Source: Prorocentrum cordatum
Taxonomy: Eukaryota; Sar; Dinophyceae; Prorocentrales; Prorocentraceae
Length of the DNA stretch: 64,000 bases
Direction: 5' to 3'
Assembly (NCBI GenBank): GCA_963575745.1
Contig: CAUYUJ010021682.1
Span: forward strand, 339,183 to 403,182
This document shows, in pieces, positions 32,400-43,119 of the stretch. A program made the translations under genes and the position numbers. Numbering within the stretch: the stretch's first letter is position 1; every line of letters starts with the position of its first letter. The notes below the pieces were generated by a model, which ran no database searches, was not told the DNA's origin, and saw nothing but the letters and a program-made list of their open reading frames with translations.

Positions 32400-33896
32400 A
32401 CCCATGCAATGTGTGAAACTTTTCATTTCTAGATGTCACTGCTATTTGCTGCTGCACCACCCTACGCGCACGTGCAACACTTGACTTCGAACCAGGAGTG
32501 GGCATGCACGACGGGCGCGGAACCTGGGGCAGGCGTCCTGGGGCCTGCATAATTCTAGTGACAAGTTGCTGCCCAGAGTTCCTAAACTGCACCTCCAAAC
32601 CTATGTGGGGCCTCCAAGGGACTGACTCAATTGGAAGCACCTGTAGAATGAAGGGCCTAGCCGCAATACTACACATGATGTAATATATGTGTGTGTGTCT
32701 GTGGACAAGAGGCACGTGGCTTCAACATCTGCTGTCACTATCATGCCGCCAATCTTTTGCAGGGGCCCTGTCTTGGTCAGTGCTGCAGGGCTCATGTTGA
32801 AATCTCAAATGACTAGCCATGGGAGCTGGAGGGCATGCAACAGTGCAGACAGCCGCTGAAATCTGCCGAACTTCGCTCCTCCAAGCCCCATGCTGTGGAA
32901 GGCGTAGAGCGTGATGATTACGATCGAGAGTCCCTGGAAATGGACGAGCATGACAGCGAAGCCATCCAGCGCCTTGCGAGACGGCGCCATGAGTCTTGAA
33001 CCTGCGGCTCGGACAGCGGGCAACCTATGAGCGCGAAGATGATTCTTGGCGAGTCGCCACTCACCACCATCGTTGGCATGCTCTTCCTGCGACAGTGCTA
33101 CTTGCCTGTCACGAGGTCGAGCTGGATTGAATACTGTTCGTAGACCACGACCCCTGGCCTTACCTTCCCAACGACGCAGAGCAGCCTGTTGATGTACATG
33201 TGTCTCCACTACTGCATAGAAATCGTAGTCAGAGTTCTCGATGTACGACCAGGTTTTGCCCCCCATGCAGGATACATTGGCATAGAATAAACGTGATACG
33301 CCATTCTTGCACTCCCCATTGACAGCAGCAGGCCCCTGCACACCTGGCGCTGTTTCGGCACTCGGCGTTGCAGAAGCTAGTCGCGAGCTGGCCGCACCGG
33401 CTCCACCTGAACCAGCGGCCGTACTCGCAGGCGTCTGGCCTCTGCCCTTGCCGTTCTGCCGCTGGCCCTGCACGCCCTTGCCGACGTGCTGCTCCGCCAG
33501 GAACTTGGCTGCCGAGAGGCGCTGCGCCTCGGCGTCGACCTCGGCCGACTGGGCTGCTGCCGCCTGTGGGGCGGCGGCGGCAGTGGCCGTGGCGGCTGCG
33601 CCACTGGCCGCCTCAGCGCGGGGCTCGCCCGCCGGGGCCCCGTCGCCGCCGCCGCCGCCAGGCGCAGCAGCAGCTCCATCGCCACCAGCACCTCCATTCT
33701 CGGAGTTAACCTTCCGCTTCTTCGCGAGGCGCTCGGCGATCTCAGCGCGATGCTTCTCCATGCGGGCCAGCCAATCTCGCACCTCGGACTCTTTGGCCGT
33801 CATCTCCTTCTCCGTGGCCAGCAAGCGCTCATGGATCTCCTTGAGACCTGCGCGCTCGCCCTCCTCGCACTCCAACTCATCTACCTTTTGAAGAAA
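32400..33896 (-). pseudogene. LINE apurinic-type endonuclease, with stop in the catalytic motif
   Basis: The frame is open from 33,896. A charged coiled-coil (AGLKEIHERLLATEKEMTA) and a basic region (RLAKKRKV) come first, then Gly/Ala-rich linkers. The exonuclease-endonuclease-phosphatase fold follows: FYANVSC, a Trp-rich strand, and DYDFYAVVETHV with the metal-binding Glu. At 32,805-32,807 a TGA replaces the Gly codon of the GDFN catalytic motif (reading WLVI-stop-DFN). The same frame continues after it. A shift to another frame then follows at the (CA)n run near 32,683-32,700, and the chain resumes as HIYYIMCSIAARPFILQ. The protein is therefore broken at least twice and cannot nick DNA as encoded. 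Confidence 0.7.
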
Positions 33897-34639
33897 TCAG
33901 AATCCCATGAAATGTGAAATATGCGTTTGTCCTCATTGGCCTTCATGGCCGCATCGCCACCATCAGCTCCAGCAGTGCTGCCCGCGCCCTCCGCGCGCGC
34001 CACAGCTGCGGCCGCTGCCTTCCTGGCGAGGGCTGCCTGGGCCAGCTGCTTGGACAGCTCCGCCCCCTTGAGCCCCGCCGCTTCGAGGGAGCCTCGAAGG
34101 CGCAGCGCGTTGGACACAGCCTGGGAGCGCTGGTGGTCCCCGTCGCGAAACACTCCATCGGCACGTCGTAGCAACTCCACGGCAGAGGTCTCCTGCTGCT
34201 TGGATTCCTCAGCCTCACGCTCCAGCCTGACGACCTGCTGCTGCAACGTGTTCTTCAGATCATCATCGCACGTGGCCGCCGCGGCGCGGGCCAACAAGGA
34301 GGCTACCTCAATGGGGCTGCCGTCCTCGGTAGGCTGCTCGCGCCACGGTGGCTTCTTGCCACTGCCGCGCCCTAGGCCACTCCTGCCGCCAGCCTTCTGG
34401 CCGTGCGCTGGCGAGGAGCTCCTTGAGGTGCGGAGGATCCCCTTCGGGTGCACGAGGGCGGGCTCCTCCTTCTCATCCAGGTCAAACTGCACCTTCGGCC
34501 CCGTGGTGGACTTGGGGCGAAACAGCACAACTTCTTCCCCACAGTGGCCGCAGATGGACAAGTTACGAACCAAGACGCCATTGTACTCGCAGGTCTGGCA
34601 TGACACACAGCGAGACCACAGTCGAGCACCCGGCGCCAT
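33881..34639 (-). CDS. LINE ORF1-like zinc-finger/coiled-coil protein
   Basis: 252 residues from the ATG at 34,639. The N-terminus has Cys pairs typical of a small zinc ribbon (CVSCQTC, then CGHCGEE after about 20 residues). A Lys/Arg/Ser-rich linker follows, then a long helical region rich in Ala, Glu and Gln that could form a coiled coil. It ends DFFKR at a TAG (33,881-33,883). A -1 shift there leads straight into the next frame (KVDELECEEG), so the coiled coil may originally have continued into the endonuclease ORF. It presumably binds LINE RNA; this rests on position and composition only. Confidence 0.5.
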   Translation of the reverse strand: MAPGARLWSRCVSCQTCEYNGVLVRNLSICGHCGEEVVLFRPKSTTGPKVQFDLDEKEEPALVHPKGILRTSRSSSPAHGQKAGGRSGLGRGSGKKPPWREQPTEDGSPIEVASLLARAAAATCDDDLKNTLQQQVVRLEREAEESKQQETSAVELLRRADGVFRDGDHQRSQAVSNALRLRGSLEAAGLKGAELSKQLAQAALARKAAAAAVARAEGAGSTAGADGGDAAMKANEDKRIFHISWDSDFFKR

Positions 34640-34787
34640 GGCTGCGAAGGATACTAAGAATTCTCTCCTGCTCTAGTCGATGCCGCGCAATCCCTCGGCG
34701 GGGTGCACGGGCAAAGTCCCTCAAGCGCTTCGTGAAAGCACAGGAGAATGAGCCCCGCCAGCACTGTTCGGGCCCAAGTGGCTTGAG

Positions 34788-34815
34788 AGGAGGAGGAGGA
34801 GGAGGAGGAGGAGGA
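34788..34815 (+). repeat. Short (GGA)n tract
   Basis: About nine GGA triplets just upstream (on its own strand) of the LINE 5' region. Confidence 0.85.
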
Positions 34816-35034
34816 GCCCCTGTGGCTCAGGCGTCTGCCTGAGGAGGGGCCATTCGCTTGCACGTGCGAGCCGCTGTTCCCCCCCCTTGCCCCCCGCGCC
34901 GCCATGGTCTCAGCAGCCAGGCTCCATTGGATCATCCAGGAGCTAGCGAATGGCCGCCAAGGTGCTGTCAAAATGTGCAGCCACAGCTACAAGCTGATCA
35001 TCAGATCTGCCTGTTCCCCGTCTGGGAGCCGACT

Positions 35035-35253
35035 ATGCGGAACAGCCCCATGATAAGTTTGCTCCACATGGCGCAGCTGGACATCGACAACGCTAGTATC
35101 GTGGACCACGGGCACAAGAACTCCAAAGGCGAGTCCCATATCCGTCTTGTCGTGAAGCCCCTTCCGGTTTTCTTCGGAGGCTTCTCTGGTGCGCCGCCGG
35201 ACACGCGTTTTGCGGTGCAGGAGGGCTCCGAGCGCCAGACGCACGCCGAGTGA
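35035..35253 (+). CDS. Short hypothetical coding-like segment
   Basis: The frame from the ATG at 35,035 to the TGA at 35,251-35,253 encodes 72 residues, including DIDNASIVDHGHKNSKGESH and a PVFFGGFSG stretch. Residue use is mixed and non-repetitive, unlike the surroundings, and it stops at the edge of a GGA tract. No family is recognised. It could be a terminal exon or chance. Confidence 0.25.
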   Translation: MRNSPMISLLHMAQLDIDNASIVDHGHKNSKGESHIRLVVKPLPVFFGGFSGAPPDTRFAVQEGSERQTHAE

Positions 35254-35341
35254 AGGAGGAGGAGGAGGAGGAGGAGGAGGAGGAGGAGGAGGGGGAGGAG
35301 GAGGAGGAGGAGGGGGAGGGGGAGGAGGGGGAGGAGGAGGA

Positions 35342-35374
<33 letters not shown>

Positions 35375-35390
35375 GGGGAGGAGGAGGAAT
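35252..35390 (+). repeat. (GGA)n tract, 3' side of the LINE RNase H fragment
   Basis: GGA/GGG triplets on the plus strand, so (TCC)n immediately downstream of the minus-strand RNase H remnant ending at 35,430. Confidence 0.9.
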
Positions 35391-35429
35391 TCGCTGGAAT
35401 TCGCTGGGATCCATGGGGTGGAAGCGAAC

Positions 35430-36610
35430 TCAGCGATCCTCAATCAGTACTCCAGGTGGTGGCCCACGGAGGACGGCCTCTCGCCTGACAATGCCCAGCT
35501 CACGGACCCGGGTCGTCTTGGACGGCCCCGCGTGGCTGGGAAAACGCCCCTTCTGAATTCGCTGAAGGTTCCCCGTGCTTTTCTTGGCGCGGGCCTTGCA
35601 CTCGGCAACTAAATGACGTGGGTCCTCCGTGGCCGTTTTACCGCACGTCGAACAAACGTGCGAGCCAAACTTGGGCAACAAATGCAGCACGTACGAGGTG
35701 TGGCAAACCTCCCCCCCCGCCGTGACAATCCCGCCCGCCCGCGCCACCCCATGAACAGCAAGACTCGAAAAGGTCCTGGTTTGCAGCGTGGCAGGGAAAC
35801 GCTGCAAATTCAGCAATGTTGTGCACGGGTGTAACCTGGTGACACAGCGAGCACAGCCACTTCCGTTCGGCCCTGACCAAACCGTGCTCGCTCCGAAGCA
35901 GGGCCTCGGTGAGGCCTCCCAGACGACGGGCCCCGGGAGGCCTCTCGGCGGACCAGGGGGCAACACTGATGGAGTCCACCATGGCCTTGGCAACGCGACG
36001 CCTAACTAGCGCCGCCGTGCAATCCCACAGATCCGTGTCAGGGGGCCGTTGGCCCTGAAGGCCATGGGTCCAGGAAAAACTGGCCGCGTCCCCAGCCAGA
36101 GTGTCGGCAAAGCCTTTGCCCGTGGCATACAATCGCTTCTGAGGGGAGAGGGCAGGGTCTTCGGGGTCGACGTGCGACGGGTGCCACACAACTTGGACTT
36201 CTTCCGCTCCCGTCTCAGCCAAAGCGACCTGGACACGAAACCAGAGGTCCGAGTTGGGGCCCTTACAAAACTCGTGCCTTCTGGACATCCACCCTCGATG
36301 CAGGGCCGCGTTGTCCGTGACAAGCCGCAACGGGCCAGATAAATTGCGAAGCGCGAGTTCAAACGCGCGGACCTCGGCTCTGGGCACTGTTTGACGGCGA
36401 CCTCCCAGGGTCGTGGCAAAGCCGCGGGTCCGAGTCCAGCCCCCCGAGGCTGGCGCCAGCGAGCTCGCGGCCGCGCCCAGTCTACGGCGACGAGGATCAC
36501 TACTAAACTGCCCGCCAGTGCCATCACCAAAGACGAGCAGAAAACCGTCTTCTCTGCAATCGAGGCCGGCTCCGTGCGCAACTCCCACCCCCCACTCCAC
36601 GTCATACCCC
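35430..36610 (-). pseudogene. 5'-truncated LINE remnant: RNase H and zinc finger
   Basis: The minus frame begins next to a GGA tract (36,610). Its RNase H has a complete set of acidic residues: LVFGDGTGG (D), VPRAEVRAFE (E), RLVTDNAAL (D) and GKGFADTLAG (D). A Cys pair (WLCSLCHQ) follows. At about 35,700-35,760, in a G-rich run, the sense frame shifts. The new frame carries HVCSTCGKTATEDPRHLVAEC, a CCHC-like zinc finger often found near the C-terminus of such LINE proteins, and ends at 35,430. Endonuclease and RT parts are missing. Its motifs differ from those of the neighbouring LINE, so it comes from another lineage or an older copy. Confidence 0.7.
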
Positions 36611-36638
36611 CGGGAGGAGGAGGAGGAGGAGGAGCGCA

Positions 36639-36669
<31 letters not shown>

Positions 36670-36712
36670 GGAGGAGGAAGAGGAGGAGGATGGGGAGGGT
36701 GAGGGGGAGGAG
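36610..36712 (+). repeat. (GGA)n tract
   Basis: GGA and GAA triplets, marking the 5' breakpoint of the RNase H remnant. Confidence 0.85.
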
Positions 36713-37319
36713 GACTCTTTGCCAGTTCTGCTCTCCAACCGTGCTTTGTCTGACCAGGAGCTGCGCTCCTCGAGCCCAGGGGATCCGACCAGGCGTCGCT
36801 GGTGGAGGGGCAGCAGCAGGCGCCCGCGCCTTGCAGCCTTCACCTGGCAGCAGGGGGCCTTCAGAGGGAGCCATGTCGACACTCTTCGAGCGGGGCGCGG
36901 CCAGCGAAGGATGGACCGAAGGGCCAGAAGGCCATGGACGGGCCGAAGTGCCACAAGGCGAAGGAGGCACTGGCCAAGGATGGGCCGAAACGAAGGGATG
37001 CAGGGGCATTATTGGAAGGTCGCTAATCCTTGCTATCGGTGCTGCCTGCACCACCGCAGCCCTGGAAGACCGCACTTCTCGCGAGGAGGCCGGGGTGGTG
37101 GTGCGGAGTCGGGCGAGGCACTGCCGGCAGAAGCTCTTTCGAAAACGGCCTTTGTCGTTGTGAAGCTGGCGGTTTGCTTCATCCAGGCTGAAAACCTCGC
37201 TGCCTTTCCTCGCCCCCCGTCATCCCCGGGAAAGACAAAATTCCTCGCGCATGGATTGGGCTAGTGAGGCGAGAATCGTCGCGCAGGACCGAGCTTTTCG
37301 AGGGTGGGGGGGCCTTGCC
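36713..37319. other. No gene recognised
   Basis: The plus frame near 36,890-37,026 has a Lys/Gly-rich run (KDGPKGQKAMDGPKCHKAKE) that could be a fragment of a low-complexity protein. Nothing further is supported. Confidence 0.35.
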
Positions 37320-40300
37320 AATGATGAGGATGACGATGGTGATGGTGGTGATGACGAGGATGATGATAGCGCTGATGATGATGCTGATCACCGTAATGGT
37401 TATGAGGGTGCTGCTCCTGGTCACGGTGGTGGTGATGGTGATGATGATGGCGATGGCGATACTGGCGTCGGTGATGACGATGATGATGGCAATCACGATG
37501 ATAATGGTGATGGTGATGCTGGACATAATTGCCATGGAACTGATGAGGGTGACGAGGATGGTGATGAGGGTGTTGTTGATGATGATGACGATGGTGCTGA
37601 CAATACGGATACCTTTCGGTGGTTATGATGATGGTGATAGTGATGGGCATAATGATGATGATGTTGGTGGTGATGTTGACGATCCTGAGTAGGATGACGA
37701 TGGTGATCGGGATGCTGGTGGTTAGGGTGAGGATCGCGATGCAGATGAGGATGGCGATCATCATCGTGAACGTCGTGATGATGGTGACGATGATCATGGC
37801 ACCCTTGCTGATGATGGGGTTGAGCATGAGGATGACGACGGCCACGAATGCGATAATGATGATAGTACTGATGATAATGACGATCATGACGATGATGATG
37901 ATCATGCCGATCACCATGGTGGTGATGTCGGTGCTGTCGCTGATGATGACGATGGTGTTGTTGATGCTGATGGTGACGACGATGATGGCGATGATGATTA
38001 TGGTGTTGACGACGTTGATCATGTGGTTCATGATGATGGTGTTGGTGATGACGGTGGTGGTGATGTGATTTTAGCAACGATGAATTTTGTTGAGGATGTG
38101 TGTGGTGATGATGCTGATGATGTCAATGCGACTGGTGGCGGTTTTGATGATGGCAACGATGGTGTTGTCAGTTGACGATGACGATGTTCATGGTGATGCT
38201 GAAAACGATCATGGTGATGATGGTGTTGCCGCTGGTGGTGGCGGCGACTTGTGGTGAGAGAAATCATCGTGGCGATGATGACGATGATGATGATGATGGT
38301 GACGGTATTAATGACGACGGTTCTGGCGATGATTGTGATGATGATGGACATGGTGATGATTATGGCGCTGATGGCGATAATGACAATAATGCTTACATTG
38401 ATGGTGATGCTGTTGATTGTGTTGAGATTGATGTCGATGAGGGCCGTGATGGGGGTGACGGTACTGACGGCGATGTTGTTGACGATGATGCTGGTGACGA
38501 CGAGGATACGAACATTGGTGTCGATGATGACGATCACGTTGTCCATGATGGTGATGACACCGAACACCAGTATGGGAATGGTCATGGTGATGTAGCCGAT
38601 GATGATAATGATGCTTGGCGTGGTGCTGGTGATGATCGCAAGCTGGTGGAGATGCTGCTGGTGATGATGATGCTGGTGGCGGGGGGGGGGGCGGGTAACG
38701 GTGATGTTGGCTATGTTGATGACGGTGGTGAAATGAAAAACCATATACATGATGATGGCGATGGTGATCATGATGCCGATGACAGTTACAATGCAAATGA
38801 CGCCGACAGTGGCGATGATGGTGCATATGATAATGACGATGAGTGTGATGATGATGTTGGTGATGTTTATGATGTTGATGCTGATTATGATCTGGTGGTG
38901 GACATATGTCGATGATATTCCAATCGCGCGCATCATGGTGATGTCGGTGCTGGCGATGGTGATGATGGTGGTAATGCGTATGACGATGATGAGGATGATG
39001 AGTGCACTGCTTGTAATGATGACCATCACGATGCTCAGGGTGGCGGTCATGAAAATATATGCCGATGGTGATGGTGATGGTGATGTTGACGAGGGTGATG
39101 ACCCTGGTGCTGGTGATGGTCACGATGCTGACGATGATGATCATGATGATGATGGTGGTGATGGTGGTGACGCCAGTGGTGATGGAGTTGGTGGTGGCGA
39201 TGCGGTTCACGATGACGATGGTGATGCTGATGATGATGTCGGTCACGAACATCATGATAGTGATGGTGGTGCGGGCGACAATGATGACGACAGTAACGAT
39301 GATGGTGATGCTGATGATGGTTTTGATGATGCTGCTGATTATGGTGGTGGTGGTGCTGATGAGATTGGCGATGCTGATGATGGTGATGCTGATGTTGAAA
39401 ATGGTGGTGGTAATGATGACGATGCTGGTGGTGGAGGCCACGACGATGGCAGTGATGAAGGTGTATATGATAGTTGCGATAAGGATGGTAATGAGGATGA
39501 TGATGGTGGCAATGGCGATGGTAATGAGTGTGGTGATGCTGATGACGGTGATGGTGACGATGATGACGATGATGCGTATGACTGATTACCACGGTGTTTT
39601 TGCTGCTCCTGTCGGTGACGGCGGCGGCGGTGGTGGTCTTGATGATGATAGAGGCGATGAGGATGACGGATATGATGATGATGGTGATGGTGAAAATGCC
39701 GATATTGATCTCCATGCTGATAATGGCCATGGGGATGATGATAATTGTTTGACGATGATGGTGATGGTGATGATGGTTGTGATGATGATTACGGTGAGTA
39801 TGATGTCGATGATTGTGGCGGTGGCGTTGCTCATAAAAAAGGATAAAGACGATGATTTTAAAAATTATGTGGTTGCTGCTACTGACCATGACGATAATTA
39901 TGACGGCCATGGGTGTCATGATGATACCCATCCGCATGATGATGACCATGATGACGAACATGATGTCGACGATGATGTCGGACCTGATGAAGGTAATGAT
40001 GATCATGATCCTGATGATGGCGGGGGGAATGATGATGACGACGATGATACCGATGATGCCGATGATGATGTCGACGATCATGACGGCGAGGATCATGATG
40101 GTGATGGATGATTGCGATGACGATGGTGACGATAGGTGTGATGTTGATTGTGACTATGTTCATGCTGATGTCAACGACGATGGTGACAACGAAAAAGGTG
40201 GTCATGGTCAGGATGATGAAGGCCATGGTGATCGTGCTATGAGGGTGATGCTCCTGACCATGATGATGATGGTGGTGATCATTCATTGCGGACGCTGCTG

Positions 40301-40677
40301 ACTATACTGATGATGTTGATGAGGACGATGATTATGACGATACTGCGTACCATAATTGTGATCATGGTGTTAATGATGATCATGATGCGGTTGATGATAT
40401 TGACGATATTTTGTATGTTGATGTTGATGCTGATCATGGTGGTGGCTATAATCCTGACGATGATCCTGGTTATGATGATGATGGTGATGGCGACGATGAT
40501 GATGATCACGATGATGCTGACGATCGTGATGATGATGATGATGATGGTGGTGGCGGTGATGATGAAGATGATGACGATCATGATGATGGTGATGGTGTTG
40601 GTGGTGGTTGTGATGGTGATGGTGATGATGATGACGATGATGACGATGATGACGATGATGATGATGATGATGACGAC

Positions 40678-40753
<76 letters not shown>

Positions 40754-40799
40754 GTGGTGATGATGATGATGATGCCGCTGCTGGTGCTGTTGCTGCGGC

Positions 40800-40895
<96 letters not shown>

Positions 40896-40900
40896 GGTAA
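37320..40900. repeat. 3.6-kb degenerate GAT/GGT trinucleotide tract
   Basis: Almost entirely GATGATGGTGATG-like sequence with scattered substitutions, becoming pure (GAT)n at about 40,660-40,750 and 40,820-40,890 with a (GCT)n stretch between. Plus frames read poly-Asp/Gly or poly-Met/Val, and minus frames read poly-His or poly-Ile/Thr. The plus strand is strikingly poor in C. None of these frames is taken as a gene. Confidence 0.9.
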
Positions 40901-41350
40901 AAGTCACATGTCACCACCTGGGGAAGCGAGGGAACCGCCCGGGGAACCGCGCAGGACCCAGCCGTTCCGGGCGGAGGCCTTCGCCCCGGCGGGAGGCGCC
41001 GCCGCAGGCGGGGCCGCCTCCACGGGGCTGGAGGGCCTGCGGGTGCTGGCCTCCCTGAGCCTCGCGCGGCTGCCGCCCGGCGCGAGCTGGAGCTCACGCC
41101 TGGGAGGGGCACTCTTCCTCCTCCTCCTCTTCCCCCTCCTCCCGCTCCTTTTCTGGGTTCCAGTCGGGCGACTTCGGTAGCTTATGTGGCCAACTCGGGG
41201 AACTGTTCCCGGAGAGCTCGCTGAGAGCTAAAGGGTTAAATATTAGAAGCCGGACGGTGGTGGTGCCCGCCAGCAGCCCATCTCCGCCGGTCCAGAATTC
41301 TCGCAGCAGCTCGTTCGACCCGGCAACGTGTCCGGGAGAGCTTCCGGCAA
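40901..41350. other. No gene recognised
   Basis: GC-rich sequence with a plus frame rich in Ala, Gly and Leu; no domain. Confidence 0.4.
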
Positions 41351-41421
41351 GCTTCCACGCGTGCCCGCACGCATGCAGGCACGCGTGGAAGCGTTTTTGG
41401 CAGCGCTTCGGAAGCGCTGCC
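41351..41421. repeat. Two adjacent perfect hairpins
   Basis: GCTTCCACGCGTGCC (41,351-41,365) pairs perfectly with GGCACGCGTGGAAGC (41,378-41,392). Seven bases on, GGCAGCGCTTC and GAAGCGCTGCC (41,399-41,421) form a second perfect stem. Confidence 0.85.
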
Positions 41422-42480
41422 GGGGAGCCCCCCAGAGCCCCAGAAGAGCTTCACGCGTGCTTCCGTGGGCTTGCCAGGAAGGTTTTCCGGTGTGTGTTCT
41501 CTTTGCTCTCCGGGTTTTGGACGCTATCAAGTAAAATGTCTTCGAATTGGGTTTTTGTTGAAGATAGCGGCACTTAGCGGCAGATAGTGGCACTTAGCGG
41601 CATTTAGGGGCACACCTGGTCAGGGGCGACTTCGGTAGCAGCTCATGGGAGCCTTGTGTGTCCTCGCAATTCCATTCTCAGAGTGCATTCGCGTGCGCCA
41701 CCGTCTGGTGATCGATGAGAGAGCGTCGAGCTGGCATCGATTTAGAGTCGATTGGTGTCGACTGGCACCGGTGAGCGTCGGCCAGCGTCGATTCGCAAGA
41801 GCCAGCAAGGGGGCATGGGAGGCCCCCGTGAGTGGCCACAGAAGAGGCGACATTGGGGGGGGGGAGATGGGCTCTGGTTCAGAGTTGTTGGGAGCGTTCG
41901 AGGTTTTGGGAGTCGAGGCTCGAGGTTCTTTCGGAGGCAATCGTCCTTTCCTGGCCGTTCTCCAGCCTCAGGGTGCGCTCCAGGGGCTGCGCCCCGCCGG
42001 GAGTGTTCCGGGGCCGCTCGGGTCGTCCCGAATTCAGCCGCCGGAGACCCCTGCTGTGGCCCGAAAGTCAGGGGCGACGTTAGGGGGGGGGATCAGTCAG
42101 GAGGGAAAAAAGCCCTACGGGCACAATCATCGTCGATTCCAGGAGTTATATGGGAAAGTGTAACAAAATTGGGGTGGAAGACGAAAACCCAGAAAAAAAA
42201 CATTTCGAGCTTCCCGCCCCAAGAAGCCCCTGGAAGGCCCCAAGAGCCCCTCAAGGGGCCCGAAGAGGCCCCCTAGAGACCCCCACGAGGCCCAACAGAG
42301 GCCCCAACAGGCCCGAAAGCATCCAGGAGGCCTTTCAACCACAACCCAAGCAAGAGGCTCCCTGTTTGTCTCTGCTACGACTCCCTCGGCCCACATGGGG
42401 AACACCTCCTTGCCTTCTCCTGCTCCCTTCAACCTTAATCCCCCTCCTCCTCCTCCTCCTCCTCGTATTCGTCGTCGTCT
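41422..42480. other. No gene recognised
   Basis: A short tandem of CGGCACTTAGCGGCA-type words at 41,569-41,607. Plus frames are open around 41,645-42,276 without domains. CCCCAAGAGGCCCC-like words fill 42,200-42,340, and a short (CCT)n run lies near 42,440. Confidence 0.4.
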
Positions 42481-42509
42481 TCAGGGTCGGCGGCACTGGC
42501 CGCAAGGCC

Positions 42510-42640
42510 TTAGCAATACAGGACAATGGGGGGGGAAGACAAAAACCCCAAAATGTTCACGAAAACATGGGAAGTCCTGGGATGTGTGTCCACTTACTTG
42601 TGTGTCCCTGGGTCCCTTTAATCAGTGGGGTGGCGCCGGA
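42510..42640 (+). repeat. Dispersed repeat family IV, copy 1
   Basis: The GGGGGGGGAAGAC, CCTGGGATGTGTGTCCAC and TTGTGTGTCCCTGGG words recur in the same order at 60,980-61,090. A partial copy starts at about 42,165. Confidence 0.6.
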
Positions 42641-43077
42641 CACCCCCCATCACCCATGCAACGCCGACAGAGCAGAGACGAGTCCTGCGCGACGTTTTCC
42701 CAGGCGTCCGACCCTGAGATCCTGGCGACTCAATGTTTTCCAGCCGGGCGTTTTCACTCGATTTGGGGCCCCAGGACCCTCCCAGATCGATCCCGCTCGA
42801 AAAACAATGCAGAAAGATAGGGTGCAGGGCTCCGGCCGCGATTTTTTTCGACGTGGCATTTTTTGGGCAACGTCGGATCTCAGGGGAGGTCTGCCTCCCC
42901 CCCTCAGCGGCGACGTTCGGGGGGGATGGGCTCAAGGGTGGAGATTCATCGACCTCCCAGTCGTCCACCATGCAGGGGCCCGATAGGCCACCATGCCCAG
43001 GAGCGTGTGGATTGAAGACCGATTTATACCCCCATAGCGATAACGGGCGTGACCGTGGGGCGGAGAGGGGGGGGGGC
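42641..43077. other. No gene recognised
   Basis: Mixed GC-rich sequence without domains. It ends with the TAGCGATAACGGGCGTG word that also precedes the hairpin at 61,652. Confidence 0.4.
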
Positions 43078-43119
43078 GGTCACGTCACGACTCGCACCAG
43101 CGCGAATCGTCACGTGACC
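43078..43119. repeat. Fold-back family V, copy 1 (compact palindrome)
   Basis: GGTCACGTCACGACTCGC and GCGCGAATCGTCACGTGACC are near-perfect inverted arms around a 4-base loop. The same arms with longer loops occur at 58,970-59,039 and 61,652-61,734. Confidence 0.8.

Larger units (their letters stand above)
28157..34676 (-). mobile_element. Nearly full-length LINE with endonuclease, RT and RNase H, degraded
   Basis: A minus-strand series of frames in LINE order: an ORF1-like zinc-finger and coiled-coil protein (from 34,639), an AP-type endonuclease (33,896-32,400), and RT plus RNase H (about 32,090-28,209). The frames are interrupted by at least two nonsense codons and two frame changes, and RT motif C lacks one catalytic Asp (separate entries). 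Downstream on the element's strand lies (TCC)n at 27,911-27,780. Confidence 0.8.

Noticed and set aside
37251-41058. Long frames reading poly-Asp, poly-Met, poly-His or poly-Ile
   Set aside because: They are open in several phases on both strands simply because the DNA is a degenerate GAT repeat; no start context, domain or codon bias supports a gene.
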